Assembly: GCA_021325275.1 (NCBI GenBank)
Contig: JAJPHL010000041.1
Coordinates: forward strand, 1-64,000
Reading direction: 5' to 3'
DNA from: Terriglobia bacterium
GTDB lineage: Bacteria > Acidobacteriota > Terriglobia > JAJPHL01
DNA: 64,000 nt
In this document: piece after piece, positions 7,869 through 16,040 of the stretch
How positions within the stretch are numbered: the stretch's first letter is position 1
Layout: every line of letters begins with the position of its first letter
Translations under genes and position numbers: made by a program
Notes under the pieces: model-generated
The model's input: only the letters and a program-made list of their open reading frames with translations
Told to the model about the DNA's origin: nothing
Databases searched by the model: none

Positions 7869-9086
7869 TTATTGTACTTTGCTCAGCAAATGCCCGAGCT
7901 TATCCTTCTTCACGCGCAGATACGCGCGATTTCCCTCGTGCGGCTGCGTTTCGATGGGCACGCGCTTCAGGATCGTGAGTCCATAGCTTTCGATGCCGGC
8001 GATTTTGCGCGGATTATTTGTCAGCAAGTGAATCTTGCGGACGCCCAAGTCCGCGAGAATCTGCGCGCCCACCGAATAGTCGCGCATGTCCGCAGGGAGT
8101 CCCAGGTTTTCGTTCGCTTCCACCGTGTCCATGCCGCGATCTTGTAGCGCGTACGCGCGAATCTTGTTGGCCAAGCCGATGCCGCGTCCTTCTTGACTCA
8201 GATACAGCAGCACGCCTTCGCCGCGTTCGCCGATCTTGCGCATGGCGGCTTCCAGTTGTCCGCCGCAATCGCAGCGCATCGAATGCAGCACGTCGCCGGT
8301 GAGGCATTGCGAATGCACGCGCACCAGCGTGGGACGTTTTGGCGAGATGCGCCCCATCACCAGCGCGATGTGCTGATGATTTTGCGACGGACAATCGTAG
8401 ACGTGTGCCGTGAACGTGCCGAATTTCGTCGGCAGCTTGGCTTTCGCGACCGCCGTCACCAGACGTTCGCGATGGCGCCGGTATTCGATCAACTCTTCGA
8501 TCGTCACCGTCTTCAATCCATACTTGCGCGCCATCGCTTTGACTTGCGGTCCGCGCGCCGATTGTCCGTTGGGACCGAGGACCTCGCAGATGGCGGCGAA
8601 AGGCCGCAATCCGGCGAGTCTCGCGAGATCGACCGCCGCTTCGGTGTGACCCGGCCGCACCAGCACGCCGCCGGCGCGCGCACGGACCGGAAAAATGTGA
8701 CCCGGCCGCACCAGATCGAAAGGCCGCGTGTGCGGCGACGCGAGCAAGCGCACGGTATGCGCGCGATCGGCCGCGGAAATTCCGGTGGTGATGTCCTTTC
8801 GCGCGTCGACCGACACTGTGAAGTCGCACCCGAAGGGAGTCGCGTTGTCTTCGGGCGGCACCATGGGCGGCAGGTCGAGATCCACGGCCATTTCGCGCGA
8901 CATCGCCACGCACACCAAGCCGCCGGCGTGCTTGATCATGAAGTTCATGTGCGCCACGGTGGTTTTTTCCGCGGCCACAACCACATCGCATTCGTTCTCG
9001 CGATCGAAGCTGTCGGCGACCAGAACCATGCGGCCGCGGCGAATGTCGGCCACCGCGTCCTCCACGTGCTTGGCGGTTTTATTCAT
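7869..9086 (-). CDS. ribBA: Bifunctional DHBP synthase/GTP cyclohydrolase II
   Basis: A 405-residue fusion supplying both precursors of riboflavin. The N-terminal half (about 1-200) is 3,4-dihydroxy-2-butanone-4-phosphate synthase with DRENECDVV, RPGHIFPV and RPGHTEAAVD. The C-terminal half is GTP cyclohydrolase II with the zinc cysteines in CLTGDVLHSMRCDCGGQL and the signature GRGIGLANKIRAYALQD. In the RibB acidic loop the usual DRENEGD reads DRENECD, a Gly-to-Cys change beside active-site acids. The gene overlaps ribH by 8 nt, indicating translational coupling. Confidence 0.96.
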   Translation of the reverse strand: MNKTAKHVEDAVADIRRGRMVLVADSFDRENECDVVVAAEKTTVAHMNFMIKHAGGLVCVAMSREMAVDLDLPPMVPPEDNATPFGCDFTVSVDARKDITTGISAADRAHTVRLLASPHTRPFDLVRPGHIFPVRARAGGVLVRPGHTEAAVDLARLAGLRPFAAICEVLGPNGQSARGPQVKAMARKYGLKTVTIEELIEYRRHRERLVTAVAKAKLPTKFGTFTAHVYDCPSQNHQHIALVMGRISPKRPTLVRVHSQCLTGDVLHSMRCDCGGQLEAAMRKIGERGEGVLLYLSQEGRGIGLANKIRAYALQDRGMDTVEANENLGLPADMRDYSVGAQILADLGVRKIHLLTNNPRKIAGIESYGLTILKRVPIETQPHEGNRAYLRVKKDKLGHLLSKVQ

Positions 9087-9582
9087 TCGACTCTCGCGCG
9101 GCGTCCAGCGCCGCTAGCGCGAACAGCGCCGAGTGCGCCGCTTCCACGCCTTTGTTCGTGGCGTTGTTCGCGGCGCGCCGCAAGGCGTCCTTGCGATTGT
9201 AAACGGCCAACACTTCGAAGATCACCGGGATGCCGTGATCGAGCGACACGTCCATCACGCCGCGCGCGCATTCGTTGGCGATCAGGTCGAAGTGATGCGT
9301 GTCGCCGCGGATCACCGCGCCCAGCGCGATCAATACGTCGAAGCGGTTTTGCCGCGCCAGCGCTTGCGCGACCACGGGAATCTCGAAGCAACCGGGCACC
9401 GAATGACGCGAGATGTTTTGCGCCGGCACGCCCGCTTCACGCAGTGTGCGAATGCACCACGTCTCGAGACTCTCGGTGATTTCCGGGTTGAATTCCGCGC
9501 GAATGATGGCCACGCGCGCGCGCGCCGCGCGCTCGGGGTCGAGATGCGGCACCGCTTCCGTGTTTTTCTTGCGCGATTTCAT
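9079..9582 (-). CDS. ribH: 6,7-dimethyl-8-ribityllumazine synthase
   Basis: A 167-residue lumazine synthase, which condenses the RibBA and RibD products and normally assembles into pentamers or icosahedral shells. Visible motifs are EFNPEITESLE, PGCFEIPVVAQALA and GAVIRGDTHHFDLIANE with the catalytic histidine. ATG 9582 overlaps the ribE stop in an ATGA, which fixes the start; the longer open frame runs into ribE. The protein has a slightly extended basic N terminus (MKSRKKN). The 3' end overlaps ribBA by 8 nt. Confidence 0.95.
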   Translation of the reverse strand: MKSRKKNTEAVPHLDPERAARARVAIIRAEFNPEITESLETWCIRTLREAGVPAQNISRHSVPGCFEIPVVAQALARQNRFDVLIALGAVIRGDTHHFDLIANECARGVMDVSLDHGIPVIFEVLAVYNRKDALRRAANNATNKGVEAAHSALFALAALDAARESNE

Positions 9583-10175
9583 TTGGCTGATCTCGTCCCA
9601 ACTAGTCGCTCCAGATATTTTGCGAGCATGTCTACTTCCACGTTCACGCGATCGCCGGCGCCCTTCCGTCCCAGCGTGGTATGTTCCATCGTATACGCGA
9701 GCAGGGAAACGGAGAACCATCCGCGACCGATTCCCGCAACGGTCAAGCTGACGCCGTCGAGCGCGATCGAGCCCTTTTCCGCGACGTATCGCGACAATTT
9801 CGCGGGCAACTTAAATCGGTAAATGCGGGCGTCGCCTTCCGGGCGCACCGAACTGATTGTCGCGACGCCGTCCACGTGACCTTGCACCAGATGCCCGCCG
9901 ATCAAGCTGTTCAGTCGCAGCGAGCGTTCAAGATTCACGTGGTCTCCGGCGCGCAGCGTGCCCAGCGTGCTGCGGCGCAACGTTTCTTGCATGTACACTA
10001 CCGAAAAGGCACGCGCGGTTTTCCTCTGGACCGTACTGCAAACTCCGTTGACCGAAATGCTCTCGCCCGGCGCGGGACGCCATCGGCGCGGCAACCGGAT
10101 CGCGACCACGCGTTGGTCCTTGGTGGATTGGATGTCAAGAACGGGGCTCAGAGTTTCAACGATGCCGGAAAACAC
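9579..10175 (-). CDS. ribE: Riboflavin synthase alpha chain
   Basis: A 198-residue riboflavin synthase, which dismutates two lumazines into riboflavin. It consists of two tandem beta-barrel repeats (about 1-97 and 98-190). The N-terminal MFSGIVE is diagnostic, and GGHLVQGHVDGVA marks the second barrel. It is the first gene of the rib operon. The start is GTG 10175 with no Shine-Dalgarno sequence, and a TATAAT lies 9 nt upstream, so the message would have almost no leader. No FMN riboswitch is present between this gene and the hairpin upstream. Confidence 0.95.
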   Translation of the reverse strand: MFSGIVETLSPVLDIQSTKDQRVVAIRLPRRWRPAPGESISVNGVCSTVQRKTARAFSVVYMQETLRRSTLGTLRAGDHVNLERSLRLNSLIGGHLVQGHVDGVATISSVRPEGDARIYRFKLPAKLSRYVAEKGSIALDGVSLTVAGIGRGWFSVSLLAYTMEHTTLGRKGAGDRVNVEVDMLAKYLERLVGTRSAK

Positions 10176-10184
10176 GATAGAAGG

Positions 10185-10190
10185 ATTATA
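10185..10190 (-). promoter_or_regulatory. -10 box of the rib operon
   Basis: A perfect TATAAT on the minus strand, 9 nt before the ribE GTG. The -35 position falls in the hairpin repeat and matches poorly. The predicted transcript has a leader of only a few bases, leaving no room for an RFN riboswitch. Confidence 0.5.
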
Positions 10191-10204
10191 GCGTGCCGTG
10201 GATG

Positions 10205-10322
10205 TTAGCCGAACGCCGGCGGTTTTTCTTCAACGCAGAGAACGCAGAGACGCAGAGAACATCCGGGGTTCTCTGCGTCTCTGCGTTCTCTGCGTTAAAC
10301 AAAACCGCCGGCGTTCGGCTAA
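10205..10322. repeat. Large nested hairpin of CAGAGACG words
   Basis: The outer 22-bp arms TTAGCCGAACGCCGGCGGTT enclose an inner hairpin of iterated GCAGAGAAC/GCAGAGACG units and their mirror CTCTGCGTCTCTGCGTTCTC. It separates the epimerase gene from the rib promoter. It is kin to the hairpins at 15247 and 16041. Confidence 0.9.
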
Positions 10323-10335
10323 AGCCTGTCTGGCG

Positions 10336-11247
10336 CTACAACTTGCTTTCGAGACCTTTTAGATAATCAATCGCCGCGCGGCCGATGTTCTCGGCGCCCG
10401 CCTTGAAATCGAAAACTTCGAGGGAAATCCAGCCCCGATACTTTTTCCGCTTCAGCGTGCGGAGCAGCGGCACATAGTCGGAGTGACCCGAGCCGGGCCA
10501 GCGCCCATCCATTTCATTGATGTGGACGTGGCGGATCATCTGAAAATACCTGTCCACCAGCACGTCAGGCGGATCGGTTTCATCAGGCGTGTTGTGGAAA
10601 TCGAACATGGTCTGCACGGCGGGCTTGTTCACGCGGCGCACGATGTCGGCGGTTTGCGCCAGCGTACAATCGACGTCGGTTTGCGAGTGATCAAGCGTTT
10701 CCATGCAAATCAAACAATTCCGGGAATGCGCTTGATCGCCCACCGAATGCAGGCCGTCGACCAAGCGATCCACCGCCTGGGCCACCGTCGATCCCTTCAC
10801 GGTGCCGCGCTGTTTCGGCGATCCCAGCACCATGATGGCTGGTTCCGCTTGGCCTTCGCGCAAGTCGCCGGCCAGGTCGATGAGAGTGCGGAAATAGTCC
10901 CAGCTTTTGGCGCGCAACTCGGCGTCGGGCGTGGTGATGTGCAGCCAGTTCGGTGTCACGAGCAGCCAGTGCAGTCCCACGAATTGCAATCCTTCGCTGT
11001 GCATAATGTCGCGCAGTTCGCGGCGGCGCGCCGCGAAGATGTCCGCCGTGGAATCGGCCAGCGTGAACGGGGAAACTTCCAAACCGGTGTATCCCATCGC
11101 GCGCGCCAGCTTGCAGCTTTCGCGGAAATCGCGTTTTTCAAAAATCTCATTGCAAATGGAATATCGAAATGGCGCGCCGGCCGCGCGTAATGCCGCCGGC
11201 AACGCCGCGGCGGCCAATGTTCCGAGAAGTTCGCGCCGATTCATCAT
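10336..11247 (-). CDS. Tat-exported sugar phosphate isomerase/epimerase-like protein
   Basis: A 303-residue TIM-barrel protein of the xylose isomerase-like (AP endonuclease family 2) type. The N terminus MMNRRELLGTLAAAALPAALRA is a twin-arginine signal, so the mature protein should be exported folded with its metal. Candidate metal and substrate residues lie in CMETLDHS, MFDFHNT, HVHINEMDG and ISLEVFDFK. The substrate cannot be told. It begins 4 nt after the GNAT stop, so the two are probably cotranscribed. A second Tat-exported member of this superfamily is at 28445. Confidence 0.82.
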   Translation of the reverse strand: MMNRRELLGTLAAAALPAALRAAGAPFRYSICNEIFEKRDFRESCKLARAMGYTGLEVSPFTLADSTADIFAARRRELRDIMHSEGLQFVGLHWLLVTPNWLHITTPDAELRAKSWDYFRTLIDLAGDLREGQAEPAIMVLGSPKQRGTVKGSTVAQAVDRLVDGLHSVGDQAHSRNCLICMETLDHSQTDVDCTLAQTADIVRRVNKPAVQTMFDFHNTPDETDPPDVLVDRYFQMIRHVHINEMDGRWPGSGHSDYVPLLRTLKRKKYRGWISLEVFDFKAGAENIGRAAIDYLKGLESKL

Positions 11248-11251
11248 TGCG

Positions 11252-11827
11252 TCACTTGAGATTCGCGTCGATTAAGCGTTCCACCAGCACGACGTCCACC
11301 CACGCGCCGGCGAGCTGGCCGTGCTTTTGATGCACACCGACTTCGCGGAATCCCAGACCACGCACCAACTGGCGACTCGCCGTGTTCGTCGCGAGCAAGC
11401 GCCCGATCAGCTTGTGATATCCGCGCTCCGCCGCCGTTTCGATCAGCGCGTCGAGCAGCAATCGCCCTAGTCCTTGATGGCGCGAGCTGCGGCTGATGTA
11501 AACGCTCGCTTCGCCCACGCCCGCGTAGCATTCGCGCGAGGAATACGGCGTGATCGACGCCCATCCGAGGATCGTCTGCGTGCCGGACGGCGCGACGCCC
11601 GGGCCCGGCTTGCAACTTGTGCCGAGTCGTCCGCCCCATTCGGCGACCACGAGATGATTGCCGGGCGCCGAAATTTTTTCCACGATATCGGGGGGCGTGC
11701 GCAGACGCACTTCGAGCGTCGCTTGGCCGTCTTCGATTCCTTCGTTGTAGATTTCGGAAATTCTAGCGGCGTCGCGCACTTCGGCCGGACGCACATTCCA
11801 GCCGAGTCGCAAAGATTGGGAGGCCAA
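11252..11827 (-). CDS. GNAT N-acetyltransferase, phosphinothricin acetyltransferase-like
   Basis: A GCN5-related acetyltransferase of the Pat/Bar subgroup, expected to acetylate a small amine with acetyl-CoA. Motifs include AARISEIYNEGI, the core GWASITPYSSRECYAGVGE and the CoA loop RHQGLGRLLLDAL. The start is unsettled: TTG 11827 is given, GTG 11794 is also possible, and the longer frame to 11911 is translated hairpin repeat. A Pro/Gly-rich stretch, LGTSCKPGPGVAPSGTQ, interrupts the normally short strand before GWAS and looks like an in-frame insertion. The Tat-exported epimerase follows. Confidence 0.8.
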   Translation of the reverse strand: MASQSLRLGWNVRPAEVRDAARISEIYNEGIEDGQATLEVRLRTPPDIVEKISAPGNHLVVAEWGGRLGTSCKPGPGVAPSGTQTILGWASITPYSSRECYAGVGEASVYISRSSRHQGLGRLLLDALIETAAERGYHKLIGRLLATNTASRQLVRGLGFREVGVHQKHGQLAGAWVDVVLVERLIDANLK

Positions 11828-11833
11828 AAGGGA

Positions 11834-11935
11834 AGTCCTGAGTGCTGAGTCCTGAGTGCTGAGTTTCCGCGTGGAGATACACGCGATGTGCTGAGCCTTT
11901 CGACTCAGCACTCAGGACTCAGCACTCAGCACTTC
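11834..11935. repeat. Hairpin of iterated GTGCTGAGTCCTGA words
   Basis: Tandem GTCCTGAGTGCTGA units face mirrored TCAGCACTCAGGAC units around a short loop. The same family occurs at 34521-34580. It lies between the ferredoxin stop and the GNAT gene. Confidence 0.88.
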
Positions 11936-11938
11936 GGT

Positions 11939-12199
11939 TTATTTCTTATACCAAGCCGTGTTGATCTCTTCGAAGTTCGCCCACTTCTCCGGCAGGTCGT
12001 CTTTCGCGAAGATGGCCGACACCGGGCACACCGGCACGCACGCGCCGCAATCGATGCATTCCACGGGATCGATATAAAGCTGGGTTTCGCCCTCGAACGC
12101 GGCCTCGTCCTTCTTGGGATGAATGCAATCTACCGGGCACGCATCAACGCAAGCCGTATCCTTGGTACCTATGCAAGGTTCGGCAATGATATACGCCAT
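11939..12199 (-). CDS. fdxA: Seven-iron ferredoxin (3Fe-4S/4Fe-4S)
   Basis: An 86-residue cytoplasmic electron carrier. The first cluster motif CIGTKDTACVDACPVDC has Cys-x7-Cys-x3-Cys-Pro spacing, typical of a 3Fe-4S site, and the second, CIDCGACVPVCPVSAI, is a classic 4Fe-4S motif. The acidic C terminus (FEEINTAWYKK) matches FdxA-type ferredoxins. A strong AGGAGGAA lies 7 nt before ATG 12199, in contrast to the leaderless genes nearby. It appears monocistronic. The electron partner is not evident from the neighbourhood. Confidence 0.9.
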   Translation of the reverse strand: MAYIIAEPCIGTKDTACVDACPVDCIHPKKDEAAFEGETQLYIDPVECIDCGACVPVCPVSAIFAKDDLPEKWANFEEINTAWYKK

Positions 12200-12294
12200 T
12201 TCTTACTTCCTCCTATGAGGGATCACAGCGAAATTTCAGACCAAGGTTACGATAGCACAAGGAATCGCGGGCATGCCAAGAAAAAACGCCCGCT

Positions 12295-14082
12295 TCACTG
12301 CACGGCGATCGTGACTAGGTTGCTGTACTGGTTTCCCACGCCAATCTGAAGCGACACGCTGCTTCCCGGCGTGATGAAGGTCGGTACCGTGGCATTGATT
12401 TGCCAAAGTCCCACGAAACCGGGCGCGAGACCGCTGAAGGATACCGACGCGCTCAACCCGCCGATCAAAACTGTAGGATGTGCCTGCGTCAGGATGAGCG
12501 GACTCCCGTTCGCGGGCGCCGCTTGGCCGGCGGGCAGCGCGGGCGTGGTCGGTCCCGCGCCTGTCGCGAAAATCTGGATGGTGCTGCCGCGCGCCGCGGG
12601 ACTGGTGGGCCCGTTCAGCGAGTTGTTTTGATTGAGCACGGCTCCTTGTCCATCCGGCAGCGAGTTCAACGTGAAAATGCCTGGATCGACGCTCCCCGTG
12701 CCGACACTCGACAGCACCGTAGCGCCGTTGGCATAGACAATCTGGATCGGAACGAACGCGCCCTGGATTCCAGGCGGCATTTGAAAATTGATTTGCGTGG
12801 GACTCACGTAGATCAACGGCGCGGCTTGCGCGCCCACACTTGAATACGACCACCCGGAATTCGTATACACCGCTGTTCCGCCGACGTTCACCGTCGCGCC
12901 GCCGAGCGTCGTGGGAAGCGGCAGCGTTGTCGCCGAGAGCGTAGGCGAGCTCGACTGTACGGGCGTGAACGCCGAAGCCAGCGCACCGCCGACCGCGCCC
13001 GTCTGAAACGGATGCGTTCCGGCGGGACTCCACGCGTCGAACGATGCCGCATTGGTAACGGCGGCGATGGCCGGTCCGATCACAGGTGTGATCACCGCGA
13101 TCGAGTTTGTGTTTGGGATCGTCACCACCATCCCGGCGCATTTTCCACCGAGGGAGAATGAAACGATCTCTGCGGCACCGGAGATTCCAGGCACTGAGAC
13201 GGCCTGGCCATTCCCAATTGAAACCGTGTCGATGACGGCGCCATTGGAAATTGCGAACGTGTCGCAGGGCGTGTTTCCGTAAGCGAAAGCGCTCGCGGGA
13301 TTCGCCAGTGTCGCCGTGCCAAGAGGCTCAAGCGTCAGTGTTGTCGTCTGGATAAAGTCGAGAGCTCCACTGGCCGGAATGACCGCGGGAAAAGCCGCAA
13401 TGCCTGTCATGGCGATCGGCTGCGGAACAAAGAGCGTCGCCGCGACGCTGCCCTGGACAAGATCAACGATCGTGACACGATTCATGCTTGTACTGGCTAC
13501 GTAGCCGAGAAACGGCGAGTTGCCAAAGTTGCCCGAAACCAAAGTGTCGCCGGCGTAGGCCGCCGCCGGAATCCCCGTGATCTTTTGTTTGACCGTTCCC
13601 GACGCCAAGTCGATTAGCGAAAGTGAGCTATCGCCTGAGCTCGAGACGATCGCCTGATTCGTGATCGTTGTGCTTCCACTGGACTCGTACGAAAAACAGT
13701 AAGCGGCGTACGCTCCCGATCCGACATTGAAAGCATTTAGGATCGTGCCGTCGTTTTGGATGTGCGTGACCGTGCTGCCTGATGAGGTCACGAGGAAGGT
13801 TCCATCGGGACACGACGCCACATCGAACGGTGACGTAATTTGCACAGTCTTCACCGGGACGACACCGCTTGAAGTCGCTTGCAGAATCGTCACAGTATTG
13901 TCGCCGGTATTGGCGACGGCTAGAATCGCCGTTGTCGACGTGCCCGACGAATACGCGGCCACGCCCTGCGGCATCCGACCGACGGCGTAGGTTTGCACCG
14001 AATACACTTGGCCGAAAGACGCGGGGGCCGCGCCGAAAACTGTCAGCAGGATCACGGCGGCGCGGATTATCGAGCGGTTCAT
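12295..14082 (-). CDS. Secreted beta-propeller-like protein with C-terminal TIGR03437 domain
   Basis: A 595-residue exported protein. The signal peptide is MNRSIIRAAVILLTVFGAAP, ending near ASFGQ. Residues about 30-340 contain repeated blades such as AILAVANTGDNTVTIL and SLSLIDLASGTVKQKI, suggesting a YncE-like beta-propeller. The C-terminal part (about 350-595) is the TIGR03437 module, with the marks INFQMPPGIQG, GQGAVLNQNNSLN and LAPGFVGLWQINATVP. That module is abundant in Solibacter-type Acidobacteriota, and its function is not established. ATG 14082 is chosen over an upstream ATG because it begins the signal peptide. A paralogous C terminus is at 25174-27624. Confidence 0.85.
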   Translation of the reverse strand: MNRSIIRAAVILLTVFGAAPASFGQVYSVQTYAVGRMPQGVAAYSSGTSTTAILAVANTGDNTVTILQATSSGVVPVKTVQITSPFDVASCPDGTFLVTSSGSTVTHIQNDGTILNAFNVGSGAYAAYCFSYESSGSTTITNQAIVSSSGDSSLSLIDLASGTVKQKITGIPAAAYAGDTLVSGNFGNSPFLGYVASTSMNRVTIVDLVQGSVAATLFVPQPIAMTGIAAFPAVIPASGALDFIQTTTLTLEPLGTATLANPASAFAYGNTPCDTFAISNGAVIDTVSIGNGQAVSVPGISGAAEIVSFSLGGKCAGMVVTIPNTNSIAVITPVIGPAIAAVTNAASFDAWSPAGTHPFQTGAVGGALASAFTPVQSSSPTLSATTLPLPTTLGGATVNVGGTAVYTNSGWSYSSVGAQAAPLIYVSPTQINFQMPPGIQGAFVPIQIVYANGATVLSSVGTGSVDPGIFTLNSLPDGQGAVLNQNNSLNGPTSPAARGSTIQIFATGAGPTTPALPAGQAAPANGSPLILTQAHPTVLIGGLSASVSFSGLAPGFVGLWQINATVPTFITPGSSVSLQIGVGNQYSNLVTIAVQ

Positions 14083-14125
14083 TGATTTGGATGGTAGCAC
14101 GTCGAGCAAACCGGGAGCCCGATGC

Positions 14126-14131
14126 TAAAAT
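14126..14131 (+). promoter_or_regulatory. -10 box of a predicted leaderless asd transcript
   Basis: TAAAAT lies exactly 6 nt before ATG 14138, and no Shine-Dalgarno sequence is present. Confidence 0.55.
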
Positions 14132-14137
14132 AAACGG

Positions 14138-15244
14138 ATGCTCAAAGTGGGCTTCATCGGATGGCGTGGCATGGTCGGCTCGGTGCTTCTGCAAAGGATG
14201 CGCGAGGAATCCGACTTTGACGGGCTCGAAAGCCATTTTTTCTCGACCTCCAACGCCGGCGGCGCACCGCCGCCCGAGGCGCATCACAAAACGCTCCTCG
14301 ACGCTCACGACATCGAGACGCTCAAGCGCTTTGACGTGCTGGTCTCGTGCCAGGGCGGCGACTACACCAAGCGCGTCTTCGCGCCCCTGCGCCGCGACGG
14401 CTGGTCCGGCTATTGGATCGACGCGGCGTCCACGCTGCGCATGGAAAAAGATGCGGTGCTGTTACTCGATCCCGTGAATCGGCCGGTGATCGAAGCGGGA
14501 TTGCGCGACGGGGTCAAGTCCTACATCGGATCGAATTGCACCGTGAGTTGCATGCTGATGGGTTTGGCTGGATTGTTTCAGCACGACATGGTCGAGTGGA
14601 TGACCACGATGACCTATCAAGCGGCGTCCGGCGCGGGCGCGGCGAAAATGCTCGAGCTGGTGAAGCAAATGGGCCGGCTCGCCGGGAAAGCCGACGCGAC
14701 CCCCGGTGCGAGCACCGACGCGCTGCTCGCCGAGCAACTCGTAACCGCGGAACAGCGTCATCCCGATTTTCCGGTTGCCGAAATCGGCGCGCCGCTGGCC
14801 GGCAGTTTGCTCGCCTGGATCGACAGCGAGGTGCCCGGCGGACAAACGCGCGAGGAGTGGAAGGGCGAGGCCGAGACGAACAAGATCATGGGCACGAAGC
14901 GCACGATTCCCGTCGACGGCATCTGCGTGCGCATCGGCACGATGCGCTGCCACAGTCAGGGCGTGTGCGTGAAGCTGCGCCGCGACGTACCTCTTGACGA
15001 TATTGAAGGCATTCTTCGTGCCTCGAACCCGTGGGTCCGCGTGATTCCCAACACAAAGGAGGCTACGCTCAAGTGCCTGACGCCGGCGGCGGTCTCCGGC
15101 ACGCTGAATGTGCCCGTGGGACGCGTCCACAAATTGCGGATGGGTCCCGAGTATTTAGGCGCGTTCACCGTAGGCGATCAGTTGTTGTGGGGTGCGGCCG
15201 AGCCGTTGCGCCGATTCCTCGGAATGTTGCGGGATCGCTCCTAG
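14138..15244 (+). CDS. asd: Aspartate-semialdehyde dehydrogenase
   Basis: A 368-residue enzyme that reduces aspartyl-4-phosphate to the semialdehyde, the branch point to lysine/diaminopimelate, threonine and methionine. The length and the NADP-binding start VGFIGWRGMVGSVLLQRM match the longer Gram-negative subgroup. The catalytic cysteine is in SNCTVSCMLMGLAG. The RCHSQG segment and the C-terminal VGRVHKLRMGPEYLGAFTVG support the subgroup. It is monocistronic with a leaderless-type promoter. Its TAG stop abuts the hairpin repeat at 15247. Confidence 0.95.
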   Translation: MLKVGFIGWRGMVGSVLLQRMREESDFDGLESHFFSTSNAGGAPPPEAHHKTLLDAHDIETLKRFDVLVSCQGGDYTKRVFAPLRRDGWSGYWIDAASTLRMEKDAVLLLDPVNRPVIEAGLRDGVKSYIGSNCTVSCMLMGLAGLFQHDMVEWMTTMTYQAASGAGAAKMLELVKQMGRLAGKADATPGASTDALLAEQLVTAEQRHPDFPVAEIGAPLAGSLLAWIDSEVPGGQTREEWKGEAETNKIMGTKRTIPVDGICVRIGTMRCHSQGVCVKLRRDVPLDDIEGILRASNPWVRVIPNTKEATLKCLTPAAVSGTLNVPVGRVHKLRMGPEYLGAFTVGDQLLWGAAEPLRRFLGMLRDRS

Positions 15245-15246
15245 CG

Positions 15247-15318
15247 TTCTCTGCGCCTCTGCGTCTCTGCGGTGAAAAAAGCGTTTTTCTACCGCAGAGA
15301 CGCAGAGGCGCAGAGAAA
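15247..15318. repeat. CAGAGACG hairpin, left flank of the 15479 ORF
   Basis: The arm CTGCGCCTCTGCGTCTCTGC with GGT is mirrored by ACCGCAGAGACGCAGAGGCG, with a short A/T-rich loop. Its right end continues AGAAAACCAAA, the same as the hairpin at 16041-16157. Confidence 0.9.
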
Positions 15319-15478
15319 ACCAAAACAGCGTAGCGAGAGGATGCCTTTCTAGGGCGCTCGAAGTTTTGTCCACTGCGGTTTATTTTTCCAACTGAATCAA
15401 TGCGTTACTGCGAGGCAGGGGTTCGCCTTCTTGACACGCGTGATAGCCTGGGCTCAAGGAGCGAATAAAAAACAAACT

Positions 15479-16036
15479 ATGACAACTCCCGCACAACGCC
15501 AGGCACGACGCGCCAACGGCACGCACTCCACTGGACCCAACACGGCGGACGGCAAAGCGCGATCCTCGCAGAATGCCGTCAAGTTCGGATTTTTCGCCCG
15601 CGACCCCGTGGTCCGCGGCGAGGATCAAGCGGAATGGACGCAGTTCCGCGACGAAATGATCGCGGGACTCGCGCCCGCCGATCGCGCGCAGCGTATGCTC
15701 GCCGAGCGCGTCGCCGATTGCGCGTGGCGTCTGCGGCGATTTCCGGTGGTCGAAGCGGCGCTGTTCAATGTGAACATGGCGCAGGACGAAGAATGGCTCG
15801 CCGAAGTGGGAGACGATGACTCGGCCGCGCAAGCGCCCGACACGGCGATGGGTCGCGCGTTCATGCACGATTGCAATCACTCGGGCTCCTTCGTCAAGTT
15901 GTCGCGCTATGAAACAGCAATCGAGCGCGCGTTGAATCGCAATTTGCAGACGCTGCGGACGCTGCAAGCGGCGCCAAAACAAAAATTACAAAACGAACCT
16001 ACCGAGGGGTTAAACGTCGTGCAGTTAGCAGCTTAG
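15479..16036 (+). CDS. Small basic protein of unknown function between two identical hairpins
   Basis: A 185-residue protein with no enzyme motif I can recognise. Its N terminus carries RQARRANGTHSTGPNTADGK, followed by RSSQNAVKFGFFARD, resembling the STGPxTxxGKxxSSxNAxxHG motif recalled from many short uncharacterised proteins in Acidobacteriota and Planctomycetota. The middle is helical (RMLAERVADCAWRLRRFP), and the end has SRYETAIERALNRNLQTLRT, a pattern fit for binding nucleic acid, though this is inference. ATG 15479 is preferred to the upstream GTG at 15431, with AAGGAG upstream. Copies of one hairpin family flank it on both sides, so ORF plus hairpins may be a mobile unit. Confidence 0.7.
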   Translation: MTTPAQRQARRANGTHSTGPNTADGKARSSQNAVKFGFFARDPVVRGEDQAEWTQFRDEMIAGLAPADRAQRMLAERVADCAWRLRRFPVVEAALFNVNMAQDEEWLAEVGDDDSAAQAPDTAMGRAFMHDCNHSGSFVKLSRYETAIERALNRNLQTLRTLQAAPKQKLQNEPTEGLNVVQLAA

Positions 16037-16040
16037 CGCT

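Noticed and set aside
10176-10335. FMN riboswitch upstream of ribE
   Set aside because: The interval contains only a -10 box and a word-repeat hairpin; the conserved RFN helices and AGGGTGAAATTC-like segments are absent.
11828-11911. GNAT start at ATG 11911
   Set aside because: The added residues are translated GTGCTGAG hairpin, which has no place in the family.
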